DNA of 64,000 bases from positions 1-64,000 of the forward strand of contig JASAND010027774.1 of the NCBI GenBank assembly GCA_030248195.1, written 5' to 3'. The translations under genes were made by a program, and so were the position numbers. The notes beneath the pieces were generated by a model. The model saw only the letters and a list, made by a program, of their open reading frames with translations, was not told where the DNA came from and ran no database searches. This document shows positions 22,201 through 35,000 of this stretch, piece by piece (the first letter of the stretch is position 1; the number at the start of each line of letters is the position of its first letter). Source of the stretch: Trissonchulus latispiculum (lineage: Eukaryota; Nematoda; Enoplea; Enoplida; Ironidae).

Positions 22201-25200
22201 AAAGGAGTAGGGAACGGATGGGCTCATGTGCTTGGGAGGGTTCAACACCTCCCAGACCTGGAGCTCATCCCTCCCTCTTCAAAACCCGGATGTTCAACGT
22301 TGGGATTCGGCAGAAAACCGAAAAAATCCGGTTCACTCCCCAAACTTCCCCTCCTGCACGTGTCTGAGGGGCCTGGCTTTTTCCTAAAATTTCTGGAGGG
22401 GCCCCCAGAAATTCGTCCCCCCCCAGGATTCGGGCCTTCCCCCCCCCCCCAGAACTCTAGAGTGCCCGGAAAAATAGGGTTTTGAGGGTAAATTTTGAAA
22501 AAATTTTTCGGCTTCGCCGGATTTTTACCTATTTTTAAGCATTTTTTAGCTATTTTAAGCTTAAATTTAAGTTAAAAATAGTTTTTTAGCTCAGCAGCAA
22601 AAAATAGCTATTTTTAGGCATTTTTAGGAAAATTTTTCTCCCCCCCCAGAATTCCGAGCCCCCCCCCAGAAATTTTTGCCTAGGAAAAAGCCAGATCAAG
22701 TAAGAGATATTTAAATTTAATGAAATATAAGCTGATAAAATATAATAACAAGCTTTAGTACAATGCATAAACTATTAAAAATGAAGTAAGGATAATACTG
22801 AAATTAAATAAGAGCTACAAACACAAATATTCTCCATTATTTGTTCTTAGTTTAAAAATTTACGCATCTGTCCAACTCTGTTCTGGACAGATAGATAATT
22901 TTACTCATCCGTCCGGACAGAATGCGATAATTGTAAGAATTTATCTATCTGTCTGCGCACATGCATAATTTATCTATCTGTCTGGACACTTTTAGAAGTG
23001 TCCAATTTACTCATCTGCCCGTAACATATATACTTACTTTTGCCAGATTCGCATTGCCGAAATTTTGGGTCAAAAAATGGTATTTCTCGAAAACATCGAT
23101 TTTCAAATTTTGAAATAAGCATCACATAGGTCACATGAAAGCTGACGCATAAGCGGTCCTGAAAATCCAATTGACAAATTTCTCCATTGAAAGAGTCGCG
23201 AGTATATAATAGCCAGTCAAATTTGAAAAAGCGGCAAAAATATTTTAAAATAGAAAAACTTGAATATATAACTATCGCACTTGAGGAAATTAGCTGATGT
23301 TTGGGACATGTGATAATTTTCCACCAAACGGCTAGTTTCTTGCACCTACTGATCTTTCAAAACCTAAACATCTGTTTTAATGAATTTTAATTTTTTTCAA
23401 ATTTCTTTTTCAGCCAAAAGAAAGTTCGTGCCTTAACAGTTCAGAAAATATATACATTGCTGCAGCAAACATGTACCGTTAATTCACTATGAACAAAACT
23501 ATTTCGCTCCCTACATTTTCTGGTCAAACTTTAGGAGCGTGTTATCAGAGTTTTAGGCCCACTCGGAGCTATTCGCATCCCTGTAGTGGATTATAAAGGT
23601 CTACAACAAAATGTCAGCTGGTCTTATTAGAGCGTATCTGGTTGCGTACGTACATTCTATGCTGCTTTCTTTCATTCCAGATAACACCAGAGTTCCTAGA
23701 AGAGGTTGAAACTGGTTACCGGACTTTTCACTATTTATAACTAACAACTTCGCGAAAATCCTTCGCGAAGTTCGCGAAATTTGGAGAAGTTCGCGAAAAT
23801 CGTGAAGTTTGGATTTGAATCAAAGCAAAATTGAAATTTTGCTTGCCCGCTCAACATTTTATTTTTACTATGGAGAAACCCCTCAATTAGCTAACTGAAA
23901 AGACTTCGCGAAACATCGCGAAAAATTCTTCGCGAAGTTCGCGAAATTTGGCCAAATTTCACCAAGTTCGCGAAGTTAGCAAAAAAGGCGAACTTCGCAA
24001 AAAATAAAGTTTTTTTTGAGCTGTACTGTAGTTGTTTGTTAGTCAGTGTCGAGATTCCAGAAGCAAGGCCAATGGAATATCAGCGTTCTCGACATTTTCA
24101 AAGTATCTGCAATTATTGTCTGCAGCCCCCTGGCTTTTTCCTAGGCAAAATTTCAGAAAAAAAGGAAAAAATTTTCAAAATTTACCCTCAAAACCCTTTT
24201 TTTCCAGGCACTTTAGACTTCTGTCGGGGGGAAGGCCCGAATCCTGGGGGGGGACGAATTTCTGGGGGCCCCTCCAGAAATTCTAGGAAAAAGCCAGGCC
24301 CCTCAGACACGTGCAGGAGGGGAAGTTTGGGGAGTGAACCGGATTTTTTCGGTTTTCTGCCGAATCCCAACGTTGAACATCCGGGTTTTGAAGAGGGAGG
24401 GATGAGCTCCAGGTCTGGGAGGTGTTGAACCCTCCCAAGCACATGAGCCCATCCGTTCCCTACTCCTTTTTTACTCATTTCGTTGACTGTAATGTGCCTA
24501 TCGCGTCGTGGTAGGATTGAAATAGGACGTATTCTTTAATTCGATAGAACTATATATATGGTTGCTCAGAGAATATATATAATCACGCCCGCACCCAGGA
24601 TTTTGAAAAGGGGGGGGTCCAAGGTAAAATGCAATGGGGGCTGGGGGCGCAGCCCCCCAGAAGTTGAAATTTTTTTGCATTTCTGCTATAAAACAGTACA
24701 TAGGACGTTATTTTCTTGCAAAAAGTAAATTATCGCGCCGACGGCGCGAAAATTTTTTAAAAATATATAGCTGTTTTTGCCATAAAAACAGCAAAAATTT
24801 TCTATTTTGTCATCCCAAAAGCCCCTTGAAACCGTGAACCCCCCTCCTGGGTGCGGCCTTGAATATAATTGATGATGAATTGTACCATTTTGATATTACA
24901 TGTATATGACCAGAGCGCGCTCGCGCTGCGCGGTCTCCTTGATTTTGCTTGCGCACTGAGGCCCCGGTCTTCACTGAGATTAGGGTGATCACCCTGAATA
25001 CAATCAGTATATACATATATATATTATATATATATATATATATACACGCTCCTTGCGCATGTACGTATGTTTATAATGTTTTAGGGTGATTTCCATCTGA
25101 TGCCGGAAAAGGTGCAACGTTTTGTGGCGGAGAAGGCAGAGCTGATGCGACCGCGCGGGATCTACATCTGTGACGGCTCACATCATGAGGCTGAAGAAAT

Positions 25201-28200
25201 TATTCATCGGTGCATTGAGCGAGGCATGCTCTCACCGCTGAAGAAATTGGAAAACTGGTATATATCATGGGGGTGCTCGGAGAGCCCCCCCCCCATAATA
25301 TGAGCTATAAAGGCACTTTGCGGATTTTGAAAAGTGCTAATTAGGCATAACTAATTAACGGAAAGGAATTAAGAGCTAATATTTACATTTTTGAAATCTC
25401 CAGGTCGAGAGCTTTCGAATGATACCAAACTTGCCCGGAAAAAATGAACTTTGAAAAAATCGACTTACTCTTACGGGTTTGAAAGTGGGGTTTTTTTTCT
25501 CTGTATTCAGCATGATTTTTGTCAATTTTGTGTTAACTCGATTTTTCGAACGGCCCATAGGAAAAATTTTTCTATACTATTTTTTGAATATCTAGGCAAT
25601 GGTACTTAGCAAGTTTATGTTTTTTTCCGAATTTCGATCTGGTTCGATTTTTATAGATGGTCAAAAATGGAAAAAATAGCGTTTTTGGACACCTTCAAGC
25701 TGAAAAATTTCTAAGTCCGAAAATTTTAAAATAGTCTAAAAACGGGCAAAAACAGCGTTTTTCGGCCTTGGGGTGGTACCCATATATAGTAAATCGGGGT
25801 CGCTGAACACGATGAGCATAGTGCCGACACCGTATCTCGCCTGGTTCATCTGGTTCAACTGGTTCAAAGTTGAACCAGTTCCTGGTTCAAGCTACTGGAG
25901 ATAGCTAGAAGGCTGAAATTTTGCATACAAAGGTTATTGGGCATGGGGAATTCACTGGTGGTGTTACTTTGGTGATCCGACCCATGGCTGGCCAGATCTG
26001 GTTCAACTGGTTCAAAATTGAACCAGTTCCTGGTTCAAGCTACTGGAGATAGCTAGAAGGCTGAAATTTTGCATACAAAGGTTATTGGGCATGGGGAATT
26101 CACTGGTGGTGTTACTTTGGTGATCCGACCCATGGCTGGCCAGATCTGGTTCAACTGGTTCAAAGTTGAACCAGTTCCTGGTTCAAGCTACTGGAGATAG
26201 TTGGAAGGCTGAAATTTTGCATACAAAGGTTATTGGGCATGGGGAATTCACTGGTGGTGTTACTTTGGTGATCCGACCCATGGCTGGCCAGATCTGGTTC
26301 AACTGGTTCAAAGTTGAACCAGTTCCTGGTTCAAGCTACTGGAGATAGTTGGAAGGCTGAAATTTTGCATACAAAGGTTATTGGGCATGGGGAATTCACT
26401 GGTGGTGTTACTTTGGTGATCCGACCTATGCCTGGCCAGATCTGGTTCAACTGGTTCAAAGTTGAACCAGTTCCTGGTTCAAGCTACTGGAGATAGTTGG
26501 AAGGCTGAAATTTTGCATACAAAGGTTACTGGGCATGGGGAATTCACTGGTGGTGTAACTTTGGTGATCCAACCCATGGCTGGCCAGATCTGGTTCAACT
26601 GGTTCAAGGTTGAACCAGGTCCTGGTTCAAGCAACTGGAGATAGCTAGAAGGCTGAAATTTTGCATACAAAGGTTATTGGGCATGGGGAATTCACTGGTG
26701 GTGTTACTTTGCTGATCTGACCCATGGCTGGCCAGATATGGTTCAACTGGTTCAAAGTTGAACCAGTTCCTGGTTCAAGCTACTGGAGATAGCTAGAAGG
26801 CTGAAATTTTGCATACAAAGGTTATTGGGCAAGGGGAATTCACTGGTGGTGTAACTTTGGTGATCCGACCCATGGCTGGCCAGATCTGGTTCAACTGGTT
26901 CAAAGTTGAACCAGTTCCTGGTTCAAGCTACTGGAGATAGTTGGAAGGCTGAAATCTTGCATACAAAGGTTGTTGGGCATGGGGAATTCAGTCGTGGTGT
27001 AACTTTGCTGATCTGACCCATGGCTGGCCAGATCTGGTTCAACTGGTTCAAAGTTGAACCAGTTCCTGGTTCAAGCTACTGGAGATAGCTGAAAGGCTGA
27101 AATCTTGCATACAAAGGTTGTTGGGCATGGGGAATTCAGTGGTGGTGTAACTTTGGTGATCCAACCCATGGCTGGCCAGATCTGGTTCAACTGGTTCAAA
27201 GTTGAACCAGGTCCTGGTTCAAGCAACTGGAGATAGCTAGAAGGCTGAAATTTTGCATACAAAGGTTATTGGGCAAGGGGAATTCACTGGTGGTGTAACT
27301 TTGGTGATCCGACCCATGGCTGGCCAGATCTGGTTCAACTGGTTCAGGGTTGAACCAGGTCCTGGTTCAAGCAACTGGAGATAGCTAGAAGGCTGAAATT
27401 TTGCATGCAAAGGTTATTGGGCAAGGGGAATTCACTGGTAGTGTAACTTTGGTGAACCGACCCATGGCTGGCCAGATCTGGTTCAACTGGTTCAATGTTG
27501 AACCAGTTCCTGGTTCAAGCTACTGGAGATAGCTGAAAGGCTGAAATTTTGCATACAAAGGTTATTGGGCATGGGGAATTCACTGGTGGTGTTACTTTGG
27601 TGATCCGACCCATGGCTGGCCAGATCTGGTTCAACTGGTTCAAAGTTGAACTAGTTCCTGGTTCAAGCTAATGGAGATAGCTGAAAGGCTGAAATCTTGC
27701 ATCCGAAGGTTATTGGGTATGGGGAATTCACTGGTGGTATTACTTTGCTGATCTGACCCATGGCTGGCCAGATCTGGTTCAACTGGTTCAAAGTTGAACC
27801 AGTTCCTGGTTCAAGCCACTGGAGATAGTTGGAAGGCTGAAATCTTGCATACAATGGTTGTTGGGCATGGGGAATTCAGTGGTGGTGTAACTTTGCTGAT
27901 CTGACACATGGCTGGCCAGATGTGGTTCAACTGGTTCAAGCTACTGGAGATAGCTGAAAGGCTGAAATCTTGCATACAAAGGTTATTGGGCATGGGGAAT
28001 TCACTAGTGGTGTTACTTTGCTGATCTGACCCATGGCTGGCCAGATCTGGTTCAACTGGTTCAAAGTTGAACCAGTTCCTGGTTCAAGCTACTGGAGATA
28101 GCTGAAAGGCTGAAATTTTGCATGCAAAGCTTATTGGGTATGGGGAATTCACTGGTGGAATTTGTGATTGCTACTGCCACAGTTATGGTAGCGTTCCCAA

Positions 28201-31200
28201 AAACTAGACTGAGGACAAGTATGAAAAATGCTCCTTGCAGTCGCATGAAAAAGTTAATATGAGCTATGATGGTCAACATTTAAATGTGTCAAGGACAAGA
28301 TTTAAAATGTTTAATATGAGCCAACATCTAAATAAGTAGAGGACAAGATGTAAACGGCTAATATGAGCCGCTACGTTTCTCTTGGGCTCATATTGACGCG
28401 ACTAAAATGGCAAACATATACAGTTTACGGTTGGCATATAAGCATCAGTGTTTATAAACGATTTGATTGGCTTGGGAATATTGAATTAATGTGATGATTG
28501 CGATGATAACTTCAAATGTGATTTCGTAAGATTTCACAACATGTGTAAGTTCCACATTTTCGTTTCTTCATTAGATTGGACTTCGGTTTCGTTTTGTTAA
28601 CTTATATGGTGGCCTTAAATGTGTACTTGGATGTAGCGGTGGAGAAGAAAACGTTTACGTACAACTTTGCAAAATTAATGTTTATGCGTCGTTATTCATG
28701 CAAGCCAATTCAGTGTTGGATTCAAAGTAAGCAAAAGCTAAATGAGCGTCAATATGAGCCCAAGAGAAACGTAGCGGCTCATATTAGCCGTTTACATCTT
28801 GTCCTCTACTTATTTAGATGTTGGCTCATATTAAACATTTTAAATCTTGTCCTTGACACATTTAAATGTTGACCATCATAGCTCATATTAACTTTTTCAT
28901 GCGACTGCAAGGAGCATTTTTCGTACTTGTAAAAAAGTATTGATTCAAGTAAAGGTATTATTAGCAGCCTATAAGTATGTATGCTATGTTGAATCCCATT
29001 ATTTTAGCCTAAATTCGTAGCGAAGGCGCGAAACGTTTTTGACTAAGTAGAAAACGCATTAGTTTTTCTTTTGTTCAATCTTTTTCAGGAGGCGAAACCA
29101 TTTTGAGGGTAGGGGCGGCCGCCCCACCCCCCCCCATATCTACGCTAGTGGATGTGTCCTACGATTAAATCCAAAATTGGATGTCATTTGTATAATGTCT
29201 TAATTTTTTCAGCTACATCTGTCGCACTGATCCCAAGGACGTGGCTCGTGTAGAGAGCAAGACCTGGATCTGTACGCCGGACCGCTATGATGTGGAGACG
29301 CATGTGGCTCCCAACAAGCCTCCTCTGATGGGTCATTGGCTCTCACCGGATCAGTTTGCCAAGGAACTGGATTCCAGATTTCCTGGCTGCATGGCTGGTA
29401 GGCACAGTAACGTGTTGTATTATTACCTAATCATGAATTTATTGTCACTTCAGTTTGGATACGAACTCCTTCTTAGCTACTAGATGCGACTTGGTCCAGA
29501 GACTGTAGCCCTTGGTAGCTCAGTTGGCAGAACAACTGGAGAGTTAATTCGGAAGCCGTAGGTTCGAATCCCTCCTGAGACCCGAATTTTTTCATTGCTT
29601 AGCAAAACCATAGTCTTGTAGTTATTGGTACTACTGTGTGCGTACCTTCAATCATGCCAGGCCACATCAAAATTTTTGTTGTTTTTATGTCATGCTGCGC
29701 TTATTCTATGGATTTTTACTTGGGAGGCCCAAAAGTCCGAGGGAAGAAATTGGGGGGAATTTTCTGAAAATATGCTAAAACAGCGCTATTTTTCTGGCAT
29801 ATTTTTACACTTATAAAACTTGATTATTATCACAAAAATAGACAGATTTAGTTGTGTCAATGGCTAAACTTGAGTAAAATTCTCAGGCGAGGTCGGCAAA
29901 TTTCTGAGTGAATTTTGTGGGGCAAAATTTGGTACCAAAAGGGGCACCCTCGGGAGGAAGGTGGTTTACATATCTGGGCCCCCTCCCCACTAGAATAAGC
30001 CCAGTCAGGTACATGATAGCATGTATATAATTACTTTCTTTTCAGGTCGTATGATGTACGTCATACCGTTCAGTATGGGCCCGATCGGTAGTCCGCTGTC
30101 CAAGATTGGGATCGAAGTGACAGACAGCAACTATGTGGTCCTTTGTATGCATCTGATGACCCGGGTCAGCTATGACGTCTTTGACGCCCTCGGGGACAAG
30201 GACTTTGTCCGTTGCGTTCATTCGGTGGGCCTACCGCGTCCAGTGCATCGTACGGTTTTTAGTATCCTTTTTGTGATTTTGTCTTACGTAGTTTTTTGCA
30301 ATTGTTTCTCCCACACACTTTATGTCTAGGTACAGTATACTGTGCTTTTTCTAAGCAAAAATGGGGTGGGGTGGGGAAGTGGAGGGACTCCCACTAGTGG
30401 GGGGGGGGGAATCAAAAGTGACCTAAAATCGTCAAAAATACCCTGTTTTCTACATATACTGCTATAATTATGCTAATCACTATGCTGAAAAGTACTCAAA
30501 AATTAAGTTTCAGTACAAAAATAGACGATTTTTGACCAAAAAATTCCGGCTTGACCAGAAATCCTTAAAATTTGGCAGTTTCTGGGCACCTTATAGTGAT
30601 TGGGTGGGAAGTCCAAAAAAGTGGGGGTGGGGTCGAGTGGGGGGAACCTAAAAAGCCCCCCCCCCACTAAAAGCCCCCCCACTAAAAAGCCCAGGTATAG
30701 CACATTCTGAGGGGCCCCTTCGAGCACCTACATAGAGTCGCGGTTCTAGAGTTTCGCTACTGGGGGGGTCAGTGCCCAGAAGCTGAGGAAATGTTTTGTT
30801 TTGCAATCAAATTGTATTTCAAATCCTTAGTTATTTTAATTCTGAAGACGGATAAAAATTTTCAGCATTTCTACCTTCGAATCGCGACGAAGCCCCCCGA
30901 CCCCTATGATATACGTATGTGGACCAATTTTCTGGAAAAATATGAGCAGTGATTTACTGTATTGTTTCAAACAAATTATTTGTAATATATACTGGGTCCC
31001 TCCCTTGTTAAATGGAACGGAAATAGCAGTTTTGGGGCTGCAGTTGTGTTTATCAAAAAAGGAAGATTGTCCAAATTTTCTATCCAAACCATTACGTACG
31101 TACATATACGTAAATTTGGTTTGCATACATATAATTTTGGTGAACTTTAACTTTAACTCACAGTTGGTCAGTCTTTTTAATCCAGGAACTGTTGAGATTT

Positions 31201-31989
31201 ATCTAATCCCACTGCCGTCAAAACCAGGTCCAGTTGTTTGCAACCTTCTTGGCAACAACAGTAGCGTGTATTTAACAGAACTTATTTTTGAAACACCATT
31301 TTAATTGCGAAATTATGCCCCTTTTAGGGGTAACTTGTTCTGTCTGTTCTGTTTTATCGGCAAAATAATTGGGCTGTTTTGTTTTCAATTCTCCCTTGCT
31401 TTCGGAAAAATATTTGCCCACGTGCGTACGTATGCCATAAACAAGATTGTTTTGAAGATGGTTTGTCTTTGCGCACAATGGGGCTTCTGAATGTTGCAAA
31501 CAGCCTTAGTGTCATGCTTTTTCTTTGACAGAAACCCCGGAATGTCAGTTTTTACGTATTTTTCCGGCGAAATTGTTATTATCCGTGCCGAGTTTAGACC
31601 GGTTTTGCCCCACTCGCACTGCATATTCTAGACTGTAGCAAAAAATTTTTGCCCAGACACGCGCGGCTGTGCTTAGGTTAGGCTTGACCTTGCATCTTGT
31701 ATAATCGGATGCTATTATATACTTGTCTAAAGCATATATAGAAAAAATATGTATATGATATACCCATGGTACATACGTATATGAATATGTGTAGCATATA
31801 GTTTGTCCAGGGTTTGGGTAACGAACGGGAGATTTGCCTAAAGTGTCGGGAAGGTTGACTTTTTGGAGCAAACCTAGCTAGACCTAGATTGATTATACGA
31901 AAGTCCATGAGTATAACGTAGCTAAGCATACGCACGTGTATTATAAGAAGCAACACACACACAGGTTCACCCACACACACACACACACG

Positions 31990-32071
<82 letters not shown>

Positions 32072-35000
32072 CAATGCATGTATATGGCGCTAACAATTTC
32101 ATATCATATATACGTATACATGTGCTGAATATATTTTGTACTCGTGAAAAGAGCATGTGTATGCATATATTTGATATGTAAACGGAATAAAGTTGTTTTG
32201 CTCAAAAACTGGATGTTTTTTCTTCCGGGAACAGGAGGGAACTGGATATGCATTATTTTTCTGGTCTGAACTGGAATTTCTCATTATCGTCGTTGTCAAT
32301 AACAAAGTCTGACGTTTACGTATATATATATATATACGTATATATGTATTTTGCTGTTTTGATCACAAAGAGACAGAAGCACAGGATACATATACATGGC
32401 GGAGCTTTAGAACTGGATTGTAGCAAACTTTTTCCTGGGAATAAGGAACTAAAAGATGATGGTTGTTGTTGTTGTTTTTGAAAGTTTTCTGGGGGACCTA
32501 TAATCAAGGCGGTTGAATATGAACATATACGTAGGGACCATCTATATGAAGCTGTGTTTACGAAAGATATCTGATGAACTGCACTCGTAAAAAATTTCAG
32601 GGGAGTTGGCAAGCTAAGCCCAAATTTTCTGAAATGTTTGCTGCGATTATATAGCATTTGTGTTTGCAGATGATTTGGGTCTTTCCCATTATCCCCCCAT
32701 AGCTCTGAAGAAGTACCGAAGAAGCACAATTTGACTGAGTTGAAATTTGGTGGAGGTAGGTTTTCGGACCTGCTGATTTCAAAAATGCAAAAATTTTAAA
32801 ATTTTAAATTTTTAAAAATTTTAAAATTTTAGTTTGGTAAGGGGGGACCAAGGGGAACCGAAAAATTTACTTTTGCTGAAAACTTTCGTACTGGGGTTTT
32901 CTTGGGTGCTGATCACGAATCTGAAATCGGTTTTTCGATTCAGCTTTTCGTTAGCTCAGGATAAGCTTACATCGTAAGCTTAAAACTTTAACTAATATTA
33001 AGCTAACGAAAAGCTGAATCGAAAAACCGATTTCAGATTCGTGATCAGCACCCCAGAAAACCCCAGTACGAAAGTTTTCAGCAAAAGTTTTTTTAAAAAA
33101 TTTTTCGGTTACCCTTGGTCCCCCTTACCAAACTAAAATTTTAGAATTTTAAACAATTTTTTAAAATTTTTGCATTTTTGAAATCAGCAGGTTCGAAAAC
33201 CTACCTCCACCAAATTTCAACTCAATCAGTCAAATTGTGCTTCTTCGGTACTTCTTCAGAGCTGTGGGGCGGGATAATGGGAAAGACCCGATGATTTCAA
33301 CTACAAGTTAATGATTTGAGTTTCACTTTTCGCAGTTTTAAGTTTCACTTAATTACACTATTATATACTACATTGTGGGGTCTTTTCCTGATTACCCCCC
33401 CTCCCCCCCGTGTAAAAATTTTTAAAACGACCATTCGAGCTGAAATTTCGTTTACAGCCAGCCATGCTGAATTCAAATTGCGGAATATTTTCGTTTTCGC
33501 GAAATCCAATTTCTTTGTTTTGCAGCAAGGGGGGCCAAGCCGAACTGTATAGGATTTTTTGTCTTCGATTTAGCTGGAAAGTTGCATACAAGGTTTTCTG
33601 GGTCGTTGATCACGAATTCGGAGTCCGTTTTTCGATTCGGCTTGATATAAGCTTATATATGTTGTCTTTTTTCTATGGGGAGGGATGGAACCTCCTCTCC
33701 AGAAATCGGTTCCCCCAGAATCGCCCCCTCCAGGATTAGGGCCTGACGACCCCCCCCAGACTTCAAGAGTCATCTGAAAAATTCGGCGCCCCCCCTCCCA
33801 GAATACTGTGCCCGGTCCAGACCAGGGGGGACCTCCACCCAGACTTCCCCACAGAAATTTTTGCCTAGGAAAAGTCATTTGTAGGTTTATGCTGTGCTAA
33901 TGAAAAGCTGAGTTTAAAACGAACTTCAGATTCGTGATCAGCGACCCAGAAAACCCTTGTACGCAACTTTTCAGCTAAATCGAAGACAAAAATTTATCTG
34001 TTCGTACTGGTCCTCCCCCCTCTCGCGAATTTCAAAATTCTAAATCAAAAAATTTTGCGATATTTGAACAGAGCATGACCGAAACCGTACCCATCTGGGG
34101 TTTTTTTAGGCAAAAATAAGTGGGGGGGGGAAGAGTGGGGGGACGCCCCCCCCCACTAGTGGGGGGGAGGTCCAAATGTGGGGGGGGAATCAAATGAGCA
34201 AATGCCAAAAATACAGTATAAAAAGCCTGTTTTCTACATATACTGCTATAACCAAGCATAAAAGTGCACAAAAATTACGTTTTGGCACCAAAATAGACGA
34301 TATTCGACCAAAAAATGCCGGCGAAGCTGGAAAATTTTTGAAAATTTTGACCAAAAATCCTAAAAATTTGGCATTTCTGGGCACCTTAGGGTGAGTGGGG
34401 GGGAAGAGGTCGAGTGGGGGGGGGAACCCAAAAAGTGGGGGGCCCTGGGTTTATTTTGCTGGGGGGGGGGCGGGGGGCACCCCCCCACTATTAGGGTCCC
34501 CCCCACTCGAGCACCTCCCCTCCCACTCGTTCCCCCCCACTTTTTTGGGCTTCCCCCCGCCCACTCACTATAGGGTGCCCAGAAAATGACTAATTTTAAG
34601 GATTTTTGGTCAAAAATTTCAAAAATTTTCCGGCTTCGCCGGAAATTTTTGATGAAAAATCGCCCTTTTGGTGCTAAAACTTGATTTTTGAGCACTTTTA
34701 AGCATAGTTATAGCAGTGTATGTGGAAAACAGGCTATTTATACAGCATTTTTAGCATTTTTGGCTCATTTTATCCCCCACTTTTCGACCTCCCCCCCCCC
34801 ACTAGTGCGGGGGCGTCCCCCCCACTCCCCCCCACTTATTTTTGCCTAAAATAAACCCAGGGCCCCCACCCCCCCCCCCCCCCCCAGTAAAAAAACCCCA
34901 GCCCATACCGAATTTTAGCTCGATTGCCCAAGTTCTAAAATGTTAGTAGCACTGGAGGGGGGTAGTCTGTAAAACACCCCAGTTGTGTAGTGTTGAGGTG

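Larger units (their letters stand above)
16293..25084. other. PEPCK intron 1 (8.8 kb), filled with mobile elements
   Basis: Contains dispersed repeat copy 2 (16390-18530), a solitary foldback arm (18602-18798), a tandem array (19080-19390), the left arm of the exon-2-flanking inverted repeat (19415-21095) and a 2.5-kb inverted-repeat element (22069-24606). No additional conserved exon is apparent. Confidence 0.8.
19415..25827. mobile_element. Inverted-repeat pair enclosing PEPCK exon 2
   Basis: The left arm (19415-19634 plus 20741-21095) and right arm (25262-25827) are inverted copies. Outer ends share GTCGCTGAACACGATG; inner ends share CTCGGAGAGCCCCCC and AAGTGCTAATTAGGCATAAC. The right arm begins a few bases after the exon 2 donor. 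The left arm is split by a TA-inserting element that is absent from the right arm. The loop holds another 2.5-kb inverted-repeat element and exon 2. Confidence 0.72.

Noticed and set aside
22192..24478. Matching ~95-residue frames on opposite strands at 22192-22485 and 24188-24478
   Set aside because: They are the two arms of one inverted-repeat element; proline-rich content comes from C tracts and no protein motif is visible.
26166..27993. Repeated ~60-residue frames across the satellite
   Set aside because: Frames arise from the repeat period and are broken or shifted in several copies on both strands.
25841..28165. CRISPR-like array
   Set aside because: The 148-bp units are wholly repeated with no unique spacers, and the context is a eukaryotic intron.
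29509..29594. Functional tRNA gene
   Set aside because: Acceptor and T stems do not pair and the anticodon arm is malformed.
30250..30258. Alternative exon 4 donor GTTTTT at 30255
   Set aside because: It breaks the reading frame into exon 5; GTACGG at 30250 keeps frame and family length.
31678..32181. Long Cys/Val or Thr/His frames
   Set aside because: Low-complexity translation of the CA microsatellite.
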